DNA of 9,262 nucleotides from Burkholderiales bacterium (GTDB lineage Bacteria > Pseudomonadota > Gammaproteobacteria > Burkholderiales > SG8-41): positions 1 to 9,262 of the forward strand of contig SYEN01000506.1 of the NCBI GenBank assembly GCA_005800795.1, in the 5' to 3' direction. The notes beneath the pieces were generated by a model, which searched no databases, was not told the DNA's origin, and saw only the letters and a program-made list of their open reading frames with translations. The translations under genes and the position numbers were made by a program. Shown in pieces: positions 1 to 6,656 of this stretch (position 1 is the stretch's first letter; each line of letters begins with the position of its first letter).

Positions 1-4
1 CTTG

Positions 5-421
5 TCAGCGCCATCCTTGCTGAACAAGATGAGGAGTGGATGACTGCAAAAATCTATCTGACCATGAAGCCCTGATTCGATACAAATTCGCAACACCCAA
101 AGCCAGTTCGCGGAATTTACAGAAAAGAAGTTGCTTTATCTGTACCCACTCTCCCACGCTGGTGCCTTGGGCAGACAACCAATATGAGTTGTCGACATTA
201 CTATGAGGTTGGTCAATTATGATTCCATCCGCAACATTGGACGATGGAAATTGAAGGGAACAGCATGCGAAGAAGCTGGAAGCCGATGTCGCGGCGCCCA
301 AGGCCAGATTGGTCGCAGCAAGTAGCGGCGTGCTCGCAAGAGTCATGGTGCCTGCAACCGCGATGGCGGCTAATGATTTTTGCAGGTAAGTCGCTGTTTC
401 ATCAAGTAGGCTGATTTTCAT
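5..421 (-). CDS. Exported protein with discoidin (F5/8 type C)-like domain, apparently frameshifted
   Basis: The ATG at 421 is supported by AAAGGAG at 428-434, six bases upstream. Residues 1-36 form a signal peptide with a long N-region, a hydrophobic core (LAAIAVAGTMTLAS) and a likely cleavage after LLAA. The mature part starts NLALG and continues with FPSSNVADG, NSYWLSA and GEWVQI, the order expected at the start of an F5/8 type C (discoidin-like) carbohydrate- or surface-binding domain. After residue 96 the similarity stops and the frame ends at 5-7. From 135 down to the left edge another minus-strand frame stays open and ends in LFSKDGAD, which resembles the late part of the same domain. 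I infer a frameshift, real or from sequencing, with the gene continuing beyond the window. A short intact protein is the alternative. The domain call rests on a partial match and on no search. Its ligand is unknown. Confidence 0.6.
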   Translation of the reverse strand: MKISLLDETATYLQKSLAAIAVAGTMTLASTPLLAATNLALGAATSASSFFACCSLQFPSSNVADGIIIDQPHSNVDNSYWLSAQGTSVGEWVQIKQLLFCKFRELALGVANLYRIRASWSDRFLQSSTPHLVQQGWR

Positions 422-549
422 GATTTACTCCTTTGGAAGGTTGACCGGTTTTCAACACGCTTTCACTGTCTCTCACTAATCGATCCAGCTCAATGATGCA
501 TTTGATCCATTCTGGCCCGCGGTTTGTGACATATTGCACACCACGGCGC

Positions 550-582
550 AAAAAGCGGCGTTCGCGTTGCTCGGTACGCCGC
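550..582 (-). terminator. Intrinsic terminator reading leftward, upstream of the discoidin-like gene
   Basis: A perfect 7-bp GC-rich inverted repeat (GCGGCGT at 555-561 with ACGCCGC at 576-582, 14-base loop) is followed on the minus strand by five T (AAAAA at 550-554 on the plus strand). Read leftward this is a classic hairpin plus U-tract. It sits inside a divergent promoter region, so it would stop antisense transcripts coming out of the LuxR gene before they reach the left gene. No in vivo evidence is available. Confidence 0.45.
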
Positions 583-652
583 CGTCAGAGTCGACCCAGC
601 GGTTTTGGTAAATGATGCATCTGCACTATTCCTGTCACAGTCGCAGCCCGCT

Positions 653-1678
653 ATGATTCACCCAGAATGCGAATACACCACCATGCATGAATTTCGATCC
701 GTCGCCGCACTATCCGGCTGGCTTGCCGATGCGCAGCAGTTGCCGGCAGACGCCTTTGCCGCCCGTACCTTCGAATGGCTGCAAGGCCAGATACGCTGTG
801 ACCGCGGCGCGATCATCTCGTCGCACCCGCAACGGCCCACCTACTTCGACGCGCATTATTTCGGCTTTCCCGATGTCGCGGCCACGCTCGCAAGCTGGCA
901 GCGCGTGGCGCATCTGGACGTGGTAAGCCCGCAGACGCTGGCAAACCCCGGGCGTGCACGGCGTCAGGACGTGGATATGGCGGAGATCGCTGGATCGGAG
1001 TTCGCGCCCCTGCGTGAGCACCTTGAGAACCACGGCATCACCCACACCATCGCCATCGCCCTGCAGGTGGCGCCTGACCCGCACGTAACACTCATGCTGC
1101 TGATACGCTCGCACCCCGGCGACCGTTTTGACGATGCCGCGCTGGCCGAGCTGGAGACCAGCGCCACCGTGGCTTGCCAACTCTTGAACATTAACCGCAC
1201 GCAACACCTGATACGCAGTGGGGCGCTGGGCGATACCGATTTGCCGGTGGCGCTGATGAACGATCAGGGGTCGATCATCGTCAGCACGCCAGCCTTTGCC
1301 CGGATCCTGTGGCAGGACCGGTCGCCCCAAACCAGCTATCTTGAAGAAGACTGCATCGCAGCGCTGAAAAAGTCGCGGTCGTGGCAACTGCCGGGCGGCG
1401 AACACAGTATGCATGCCACGCGCGACATTGACGGCTGGTTGCTGCGGCTGCGCCCCGCCAGCCGCCTCGACCGCTTAAGCCGGCGCGAGCGCGAAGTTGC
1501 GGGCTTGTACGCGAACGGTGAACCGTACACGCAGATCGCGGAGCTCCTGAATCTTGCGCCCGCCACGGTGCGCAATCACGTAAGCAAGATTTATCAAAAG
1601 CTGGAAGTGTCGCACCGCGCGGATTTGATCCGTGCGCTTGCGCCGGAGCAGCAAACAAGCGAATCGCGAGCGGGTTGA
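653..1678 (+). CDS. LuxR-family helix-turn-helix transcriptional regulator
   Basis: DNA-binding regulator of 341 residues from the ATG at 653. The C-terminal segment (about residues 275-329) is a typical LuxR/GerE helix-turn-helix: LSRREREVAGLYANG, then YTQIAELL, ATVRNHVSKIYQKL and SHRADLIRAL. The front half (about 15-180) looks like a GAF-type sensory fold, followed by a short PAS-like stretch (LPVALMNDQGSIIVSTPAFA, about 196-215). No phosphoacceptor receiver domain is visible, so this is not an ordinary two-component response regulator. The start is uncertain: the frame is open from a TTG at 605, and ATGs occur at 653 and 683, none with a good ribosome binding site. It is transcribed away from the discoidin-like gene across a 200-base divergent region. 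Its targets may include that gene or the catabolic genes to the right, but nothing in the sequence proves this. Confidence 0.85.
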   Translation: MIHPECEYTTMHEFRSVAALSGWLADAQQLPADAFAARTFEWLQGQIRCDRGAIISSHPQRPTYFDAHYFGFPDVAATLASWQRVAHLDVVSPQTLANPGRARRQDVDMAEIAGSEFAPLREHLENHGITHTIAIALQVAPDPHVTLMLLIRSHPGDRFDDAALAELETSATVACQLLNINRTQHLIRSGALGDTDLPVALMNDQGSIIVSTPAFARILWQDRSPQTSYLEEDCIAALKKSRSWQLPGGEHSMHATRDIDGWLLRLRPASRLDRLSRREREVAGLYANGEPYTQIAELLNLAPATVRNHVSKIYQKLEVSHRADLIRALAPEQQTSESRAG

Positions 1679-1779
1679 CGTTCGCGGTTACGCGTGTTGC
1701 GACCGGATGTCAAAATTGCGGCTATGTCCGGCAAGCCGGATTCTCATGATCGCCAGCATCCGGAAATACTAGAATATCT

Positions 1780-2769
1780 TCAAACTTCACCCAGCAAGCC
1801 CCGCGCGGTCAAACTGGCGACCTGTTCGCGTTCTGCTGCCGTCAGGCCGGGAATGGCATCCAGCGCTTCTATCGGGCGATCCGGGCCCATGTCGAACGGA
1901 TGATCGGTGCCAATGACCACGCGGTCGGCGCCCACGCGGTTGATCAGGTGGCGCGCCGCTTGCGCATCGTGTGTCAGGCAATCGAAGTAGAAACGCCGCA
2001 GCAAATCACGCGGTGAACTGGCATTGTTCACCTTGGGCTCATGACGCACGTTGTGCCCGTGCACAAAGCGGCCGATCTGATACGGCACATAACCGCCGCC
2101 GTGCGCGAGCAGAATTTTCAGCTTGGGGCATTCATCGAGCGCACCGCTGAACATCAGATGCGCCACCATCATCGTGGTGTCGAGTGGAAAGCCGATGAAA
2201 TTGGAAAGGTAATAATCCTCCATCCAGCCTTTGGCCAAGCACTGATACGGATGCGTGAAAATGAAACAGCCCAACTGCTCGGCGGTCTTCAACACCTTGC
2301 GAAATTTTTGATCGGCGAGCGGCAGACCTTCAATCGACGTGCCGACTTCGACGCCTTTGAACTTGTGCTCCTTTACCACACGCTCAAGCTCGATGATCGC
2401 CGCATCCGGGTCTTGCATCGGGATATGCGCCATACCGCGTAGGCGTTTCGGATGGGCGGCCACCATTTGCGCGATGCCGTCGTTGGCGAGCTTCGCGGAT
2501 TCCAGCCCCACATCGGGCGACAGATTGTAAAAATAAATCGGCGGACCGACGGAGATGCCGGCGATGTCCATGCCCACGCTGTCCATCCACGCGACTTTTG
2601 CATCCGCATTGAAAAACTCGGGCTTCAGTTCCGCCGGATTGCCGTGAACGTCAAAATACGTTTTTCCGTCTTTTTCGTAAACGCTGGTGTGAAAACGTTC
2701 GGGGCTTTTGCGGATTGCGTCAAGAACAGTGGGGGGAACCACGTGGTTGTGCAGATCAATGGTGGTCAT
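1780..2769 (-). CDS. ACMSD-type amidohydrolase (metal-dependent decarboxylase/hydrolase, COG2159 type)
   Basis: A 329-residue TIM-barrel amidohydrolase. The metal and catalytic set can be read directly: H7 and H9 in DLHNHV, H173 in FTHPY, H223 in LAHGGGYVPYQ and D289 in GTDHPFD. This order and spacing match 2-amino-3-carboxymuconate-6-semialdehyde decarboxylase (ACMSD) and gamma-resorcylate decarboxylase, whose members decarboxylate or hydrolyse aromatic or unsaturated acids using one divalent metal. The length is also that of ACMSD. A cytoplasmic location is expected because there is no signal peptide. It lies 37 bases after the SnoaL-like gene on the same strand. The ATG at 2769 has no clear Shine-Dalgarno sequence, but a TATAAT sits 8 bases upstream, so a leaderless message is possible. 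The substrate is not known. A lactone hydrolase in a sugar-acid pathway is an alternative to a decarboxylase. Confidence 0.85.
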   Translation of the reverse strand: MTTIDLHNHVVPPTVLDAIRKSPERFHTSVYEKDGKTYFDVHGNPAELKPEFFNADAKVAWMDSVGMDIAGISVGPPIYFYNLSPDVGLESAKLANDGIAQMVAAHPKRLRGMAHIPMQDPDAAIIELERVVKEHKFKGVEVGTSIEGLPLADQKFRKVLKTAEQLGCFIFTHPYQCLAKGWMEDYYLSNFIGFPLDTTMMVAHLMFSGALDECPKLKILLAHGGGYVPYQIGRFVHGHNVRHEPKVNNASSPRDLLRRFYFDCLTHDAQAARHLINRVGADRVVIGTDHPFDMGPDRPIEALDAIPGLTAAEREQVASLTARGLLGEV

Positions 2770-2772
2770 AAA

Positions 2773-2809
2773 GGGATATTATAAGTATTTGTTTTAATTG
2801 ATATTTTTA
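2773..2809 (-). repeat. AT-rich dispersed repeat, copy 1
   Basis: Read on the minus strand, this 37-base segment starts TAAAAATA, where the first three bases are the stop codon of the SnoaL-like gene. It contains CAAATACTTA followed directly by TAATAT and ends CCC. It shares about 28 of 32 aligned positions with copy 2 (4472-4513) allowing one gap, and the 10-mer CAAATACTTA exactly with copy 3 (8338-8375). Surrounding DNA is GC-rich. No transposase or terminal inverted repeats are associated. Confidence 0.55.
2778..2783 (-). promoter_or_regulatory. Candidate -10 box for a leaderless amidohydrolase message
   Basis: The minus strand reads TATAAT here, a perfect sigma-70 -10 hexamer, with only 8 bases between it and the ATG at 2769. 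A start of transcription six or seven bases downstream would fall at or within two bases of the ATG. No convincing -35 hexamer is present at 16-18 bases. The box is inside one of the AT-rich repeats, so base composition alone could produce it. Confidence 0.35.
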
Positions 2810-3319
2810 AACGAAGGCGGGGCGTTTGGTGAGCCGTTGCCCGAGGGTCACCGCATACGACGTGGGCACATGGCAGCTCCAGTCCAGCGTGTGTTGCCGT
2901 TCACAGATTTTCCAGCCGTCCCCGGAGCGGCGCAATTTATCGAGATAACGCAGGCTGCGCATCGCGACTTGCTCTTTCGCCATGGCGGAAGCGCCCGGCA
3001 ACACCAGAAACGCGATGGCATTGGTTTCGGTCTCTGCGACATCACCGTTGAGTGAATTGAAATTCAGGTTGCCCATAAAATGTGTGGTGATTTTCCAGTC
3101 GCCTGACTGCTGATTCTTGAACACAAAGAAATTGTCCATCAGCGCATCAAGCCCGCGTACCAACGGACGATCATCGAATTTCGCCACAATGTCATCGGTG
3201 AAGCAGCGGCGCACCTCGTCGGAATTGCCCTGATCAAGGCCCTGGTAATAGCGGTTGATCACATCGTGTATGGCGGCACGGTCCAGCAGCACCTGAAGGG
3301 CGTCGGTGTTGGGCGGCAT
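2807..3319 (-). CDS. SnoaL-like (NTF2-fold) protein
   Basis: A 170-residue protein of the SnoaL_4/NTF2-like fold, the family of polyketide cyclases, scytalone- and bile-acid-dehydratase-like enzymes and ring-hydroxylating dioxygenase small subunits. The typical start is visible: an N-terminal helix (LLDRAAIHDVINRYYQGLDQ), then DEVRRCFTDDIVAKFDD, VRGLDAL and the conserved THFMGN stretch with H80, followed by strand segments ending in DGWKICERQHTLDWSCH. The ATG at 3319 is preceded by GGAG at 3327-3330, seven bases away. The frame stays open upstream to 3955, but that extension is antisense to the Bug gene and is not protein-like. It is the first gene of a probable two-gene unit with the amidohydrolase and is divergent from the Bug gene at 3458. 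The family holds both enzymes and binding proteins, so the reaction cannot be assigned. Confidence 0.8.
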   Translation of the reverse strand: MPPNTDALQVLLDRAAIHDVINRYYQGLDQGNSDEVRRCFTDDIVAKFDDRPLVRGLDALMDNFFVFKNQQSGDWKITTHFMGNLNFNSLNGDVAETETNAIAFLVLPGASAMAKEQVAMRSLRYLDKLRRSGDGWKICERQHTLDWSCHVPTSYAVTLGQRLTKRPAFV

Positions 3320-3387
3320 GATTTGTCTCCGTGTTGATCGCGGTTGATAAACATTGCGATGGATCGGGAAATCATAACACTCCACGC

Positions 3388-3404
3388 CTGCCCATCCTGG
3401 GCAG
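3388..3404. promoter_or_regulatory. Inverted repeat in divergent promoter region (candidate operator)
   Basis: CTGCCCA-TCC-TGGGCAG is a perfect 7-bp dyad with a 3-base centre. It lies in the 138-base gap between the divergent SnoaL-like and Bug genes. Its position suits a binding site for a dimeric regulator controlling both directions, but no regulator can be assigned. An RNA hairpin in the Bug leader is the other reading. Confidence 0.35.
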
Positions 3405-3457
3405 CAGCCGTTGGCGGGGGCTTGACCTGCCGAATGTGCAAACCCCACAATGAAGCC

Positions 3458-4462
3458 ATGCGAAAACTGTCTGTCCCATTGGGTTCGAGCGGGATGCTGG
3501 CGGCCGGCGTCATCATGGCCCTTCACGCCATCAACGCGCGCGCCCAGGACGCGGGCTACGAGGCGGCAAAAAATTATCCCGCCAAAACCATACGCATCAT
3601 CGTACCGTTCACCCCCGGCGGCGGCAACGACATCATGGGCCGCGTCATCGCCGCGAAAATGACTGAGCGTCTCGGCCGGCAAACCGTGGTGGAAAACCGC
3701 CCCGGCGCGGATGGCATTATCGGTGCAGATGTGGTGGCCAAGGCGCCACCGGATGGCTATACGCTGCTGATCGTGTCGGTGAGTTACGCCATGAACGCAG
3801 CGTTGCACAAGCTGCCGTACGACCCGGTTAAATCGTTCGCGCCGGTTACGCAGATCGGCCTTGGCCCGGGCGTGATTCTCGTCACGCCGACGCTGCCGGT
3901 GAATTCCGTGAAGCAACTGATCGCGCTGGCGAAAGCGCGGCCCGGCCAGTTGCACTACGCATCATCGGGCATTGGCGGCGTGAACCATTTCGCCGGCGAG
4001 CTGTTCAAGCTTGCCACCATGACCGACATCGTGCACGTGCCGTACAAAGGCGGCGGACCGGCCACGGTGGACGTCATGGCGGGCCAGGTGGAGATATTGT
4101 TCAACGCATTGACTTCGTCGCTGACGCATATTCGTTCCGGCAAACTCAAGGTGCTGGCGGTAAGCAGCCTGAAACGTTCGCCGGTATTGCCGAATGTTCC
4201 AGCGGCGGCGGAAACGGTTCCCGGTTACGAATCCGTGATCTGGTGGGGCCTGCAAGCGCCCGCCGGCACGCCGCCCGCGATTATCAGCAAACTCAACAGC
4301 GAAATCGGCGCCATTCTGCGCGATCCCGATATGGTGAAGCGGCTGGAAGCCGAGGCCGCTGATGTGGTCGTCACCAGCCCGGAAGTGTTTGGAAAGTTTG
4401 TGGCAGATGAGGTGGCAAAATGGATCAGGGTCGCCACCACGGCCAGGATTAGCGCACGCTGA
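3458..4462 (+). CDS. Bug/TctC-family periplasmic solute-binding protein
   Basis: A 334-residue tripartite tricarboxylate transporter receptor (Bug family), which binds small carboxylates or similar solutes in the periplasm. Residues 1-29 are a signal peptide (MRKLSV, hydrophobic MLAAGVIMALHA, cleavage after ARA). Family hallmarks follow: YPAKTIRIIVPFTPGGGNDIMGR (about 40-62), VVENRPGADGIIG, APPDGYTLL, LPYDPVKSFAPV, LHYASSGIGGVNHFAGELF, VHVPYKGGGPA, LAVSSLKRSPVLPNVP and a C-terminal lid region beginning at GLQAPAGTPP. The ATG at 3458 was chosen because it gives a normal signal peptide. Upstream codons to 3344 are open but would bury it, and the ribosome binding site is weak. No TctA or TctB membrane partner is in the window, as is common for Bug genes in Burkholderiales. 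The gene is convergent with the Gfo/Idh gene. Its ligand is unknown. Confidence 0.92.
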   Translation: MRKLSVPLGSSGMLAAGVIMALHAINARAQDAGYEAAKNYPAKTIRIIVPFTPGGGNDIMGRVIAAKMTERLGRQTVVENRPGADGIIGADVVAKAPPDGYTLLIVSVSYAMNAALHKLPYDPVKSFAPVTQIGLGPGVILVTPTLPVNSVKQLIALAKARPGQLHYASSGIGGVNHFAGELFKLATMTDIVHVPYKGGGPATVDVMAGQVEILFNALTSSLTHIRSGKLKVLAVSSLKRSPVLPNVPAAAETVPGYESVIWWGLQAPAGTPPAIISKLNSEIGAILRDPDMVKRLEAEAADVVVTSPEVFGKFVADEVAKWIRVATTARISAR

Positions 4463-4471
4463 AGCTAGTGC

Positions 4472-4513
4472 GGGAAATCCATTATAACTAATTGATTTAA
4501 TTTATTATTTTTA
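4472..4513 (-). repeat. AT-rich dispersed repeat, copy 2
   Basis: Read on the minus strand this starts TAAAAATAATAAATTAAATC, and the first TAA is the stop codon of the Gfo/Idh gene, exactly as copy 1 begins with the stop of the SnoaL-like gene. It continues with CAATTAGTTATAAT and ends TTTCCC. It fills nearly all of the 48-base gap between the convergent Bug and Gfo/Idh genes. No hairpin was found in it, so it is not an ordinary intrinsic terminator. Confidence 0.55.
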
Positions 4514-5593
4514 CCGCGCCAGCGGCAACCGCACGGGCTGCCCGCTATCCACCGACAGTTCAATCGCCAGTGTAGCTTCCAGCGTAGCGCGCGCCTCGCG
4601 CGGGGTCGCCAGCACGCACGGCTTGCCAGTGGCCAGATGATCGAGCCACGCGCGCGTTTCATTCGCAATCGGCCCCCAGAAGTCACCCAGCGCCCAATCG
4701 CCCGGCGTGCCGCTTTGCAGGAACACCATGTTGACCGTGACATCGGGCAGATACACGTGCGGCAGGCCCTTGTTGGAATACATGATCTGATCGGTGTGAT
4801 CGTCATCAAGAATCATCACGCCTTCGGTGCCCAGCACCTCGACGCGCGCGGCGTGGCCCATCGCCGGATAGTTTTCCGGCAAGGCATAGCTGATGCCGAG
4901 ATTGACGGTGGTGCCATCGTCGTAGGTGAGCACGGAGTAACACACGTCATCCACATCGTGCCCGTGTGATTTCAGTACGCCCTTGGTGCCGCGCGAATAC
5001 ACCTCGGCGAGCTTGGTGCCACCGAGAAACCAGCCCATCAGATCGACGTAATACGTCAGCGCATCCACCACCGGCGTTGCATGCGGATCGCGTTTCAACA
5101 TCGCCAGCGCCTGCGTACTGGAGTTGAACACGCGCGCGGCCGCCCCGGTAATTTTGCCGACACGGCCCTGGATGATTTGTTCTTTGGCGATCAGATATCG
5201 ATCCTTGTAACGTCTGCTGTAACCGACCCGGACATTGGCATTGCTACGCTCAGCGGCAGCGATGATGGCATCGGCTTCAGTAGTGGTCAGTGCAATCGGT
5301 TTTTCCACCAACACCGGTTTGCCCGCAGCGATGGCCGCGAGCACCGCCTCGGTATGCTCGCCCTCGGCGGTGGACACCACCACGGCCGTCACGTCCGGGT
5401 GATTGATGATTTCCAGATTATTGCCGGAGTGAACCTTCGCGCCGACTTTTTCCGCCAATGCCCTGGCGTTCGCCGGATTACGATCCGCCGTGGCAATAAA
5501 ATTCACTGCGGGATGCTCTGACGCCAACCGTGAACGCAGCGTGCCGATGCGCCCGGAGCCGATGACACCCAAACCGATTGGTTTACGTTGCAT
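4511..5593 (-). CDS. Gfo/Idh/MocA-family NAD(P)-dependent oxidoreductase
   Basis: A 360-residue two-domain dehydrogenase. The N-terminal Rossmann fold carries GVIGSGRIG (G12, G14, G17). The family signature EKP is at 97-99 (VLVEKPIALT, with K98 the expected catalytic lysine), followed by GYSRRY at 124-129 and an alpha/beta substrate domain (VEVLGTEGVMIL). The motif that normally reads D-x-x-x-H-x-x-DL is here D177-ALT-Y181-YVDL, so the usual histidine is tyrosine. Family enzymes oxidise or reduce sugars, inositols and related hydroxy compounds, and the exact substrate is not predictable. The ATG at 5593 has AGGTGG seven bases upstream. Its start is only two bases after the stop of the second Bug gene, so the two are almost surely co-transcribed and translationally coupled. 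An upstream extension to 5638 overlaps the Bug gene and was rejected. Confidence 0.92.
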   Translation of the reverse strand: MQRKPIGLGVIGSGRIGTLRSRLASEHPAVNFIATADRNPANARALAEKVGAKVHSGNNLEIINHPDVTAVVVSTAEGEHTEAVLAAIAAGKPVLVEKPIALTTTEADAIIAAAERSNANVRVGYSRRYKDRYLIAKEQIIQGRVGKITGAAARVFNSSTQALAMLKRDPHATPVVDALTYYVDLMGWFLGGTKLAEVYSRGTKGVLKSHGHDVDDVCYSVLTYDDGTTVNLGISYALPENYPAMGHAARVEVLGTEGVMILDDDHTDQIMYSNKGLPHVYLPDVTVNMVFLQSGTPGDWALGDFWGPIANETRAWLDHLATGKPCVLATPREARATLEATLAIELSVDSGQPVRLPLAR

Positions 5594-5595
5594 GG

Positions 5596-6561
5596 TTAAT
5601 CCACCTTGATATTCGCAGCCGCAGCCACCTTGCGCCATCTGGGGATTTCGCTGCGGATCAATTTCTCAAATGCTTCCGGCGTGCCGCCCGACGTATCCAG
5701 CCCCGCAGCCGCGAAGCGTTGCACCAACGACGGGTTCTTCAATGATTTGTTGATTTCGGCATTGAGTCTGCCGATGATGGCGCGCGGCGTTCTGGCCGGT
5801 GCGAGCAGGCCATACCACACGTCGAACACGTAGCCGGGGATGCCGCTTTCGATCACCGTCGGGGCTTCGGGCAATGCGGGTGAGCGTTTGCTGCCCGCCA
5901 CTGCCAGCACACGCAAACGGCCGGTTTTCATCAGCGGCACCACGGACGATGCGCCGATCAACTGCAGTTGAATTTCGCCCCCGAGCATGGCGGTCAACGC
6001 CGGGCCGGTGCCCTTGTACGGCACATGTGTCATGTCAATCGCCATCATGTGTTTGAGCAACTCCGTGCCCAGATGCGCGGCGCCGCCCGCGCCACCCGAA
6101 CCAAAATGTATTGCGCCGGGCTTGGCCTTCGCCAGCGCAATCAATTCTTTCATATTGGTGGCCGCCAACGACGGATGCGCGGTAAACACGAACGGCTGCG
6201 ATGCCACCTGTGCAATGGGCGCGATGTCTTTTTCTGTATCGTACGGCAGCTTCGCGTAGATCGCGGGCGCATACGAGAAACCGAGACTGCACAAGGCGAT
6301 GGTATGGCCATCGGCATCGGCCTTCGCCATCAGGTTGATGCCGACCACACCGCCACTACCGCCCCGGTTGTCGATCACCACAGGCTGGCCCATCGATTCC
6401 GTGAGATCGGCGCCGATCAGCCGCGCGATGATGTCGGTTCCGCCGCCGGGCGCGAAGGGCACGATCAGGCGGATGGGTTTGCCGGGGTACGATTGAGCAG
6501 ATGCCATGCCGGCGCAAAACATCACCGCGGCAGCCATGCACACAGGGGCAACGAAATTCAA
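5596..6561 (-). CDS. Bug/TctC-family periplasmic solute-binding protein, TTG start
   Basis: A 321-residue tripartite tricarboxylate receptor. From the TTG at 6561 it has a compact signal peptide, MNFVAPVCMAAAVMFCAGMA ending SA, with cleavage before QSYPGK. Family motifs follow: KPIRLIVPFAPGGGTDIIAR (29-48), VVIDNRGGSGGVVG, LPYDTEKDIAPIAQV, IHFGSGGAGGAAHLGTELL, MTHVPYKGTGPA, RLRVLAVAGSKRSPALPEAP and GLLAPARTP. The TTG is preferred because AAGGAG (6567-6572) lies five bases before it. The ATG at 6537 would cut the signal peptide, and the ATG at 6636 adds an unrelated tail. It is clearly diverged from the Bug protein at 3458, so this is not a recent tandem copy. It is first in a two-gene unit with the Gfo/Idh gene, suggesting that the bound solute, or something made from it, is that enzyme's substrate. 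Confidence 0.92.
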   Translation of the reverse strand: MNFVAPVCMAAAVMFCAGMASAQSYPGKPIRLIVPFAPGGGTDIIARLIGADLTESMGQPVVIDNRGGSGGVVGINLMAKADADGHTIALCSLGFSYAPAIYAKLPYDTEKDIAPIAQVASQPFVFTAHPSLAATNMKELIALAKAKPGAIHFGSGGAGGAAHLGTELLKHMMAIDMTHVPYKGTGPALTAMLGGEIQLQLIGASSVVPLMKTGRLRVLAVAGSKRSPALPEAPTVIESGIPGYVFDVWYGLLAPARTPRAIIGRLNAEINKSLKNPSLVQRFAAAGLDTSGGTPEAFEKLIRSEIPRWRKVAAAANIKVD

Positions 6562-6566
6562 TTTAT

Positions 6567-6572
6567 CTCCTT
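6567..6572 (-). promoter_or_regulatory. Ribosome binding site that fixes the TTG start of the second Bug gene
   Basis: The minus strand reads AAGGAG, a near-perfect anti-16S match, five bases before TTG at 6561-6559. No ATG start in this frame has a comparable site. Confidence 0.7.
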
Positions 6573-6585
6573 CAAATGAATTTTG

Positions 6586-6591
6586 ATTATA
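6586..6591 (-). promoter_or_regulatory. Candidate -10 box for the Bug-Gfo/Idh unit
   Basis: TATAAT on the minus strand, 24 bases before the TTG start, in the 95-base gap that separates this unit from the divergent enolase-superfamily gene. The spacing allows a short leader containing the AAGGAG site. No good -35 hexamer was found at 16-18 bases, so an activator may be required or the box may be fortuitous. Confidence 0.4.
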
Positions 6592-6656
6592 GACGAAAGC
6601 CGCACCCAAACCGCGCGTGCTAAAGTTGCACAACACTTAGAAAAGGCCATACCGCC

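Noticed and set aside
710..1414. Minus-strand open frame opposite the LuxR-type regulator
   Set aside because: No motif, and the regulator's sensory region and helix-turn-helix are unambiguous on the plus strand.
653..1678. Reading the LuxR-type protein as a quorum-sensing receptor
   Set aside because: No clear acyl-homoserine-lactone-binding signature was seen in the front half and no synthase gene is nearby; a general LuxR-type regulator is all that can be said.
1727..1740. Short palindrome TCCGGC-AA-GCCGGA between the convergent LuxR and amidohydrolase genes
   Set aside because: No T-tract follows on either strand, so it is not a convincing terminator, and the motif is common in GC-rich DNA.
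1763..1780. AAATACT followed by AATATC, resembling part of the AT-rich repeat
   Set aside because: Only two short blocks match, the A/T-rich half is missing and the spacing differs, so it is not counted as a fourth copy.
3320..3955. Long upstream extension of the SnoaL-like frame on the minus strand
   Set aside because: It runs antisense through the Bug gene, has the odd composition (many His, Arg, Gln) of a shadow frame, and the ATG at 3319 has a good ribosome binding site.
5968..6579. Plus-strand open frame of 203 codons opposite the second Bug gene
   Set aside because: His/Arg-rich shadow with no signal or motif, fully covered by a confident gene on the other strand.
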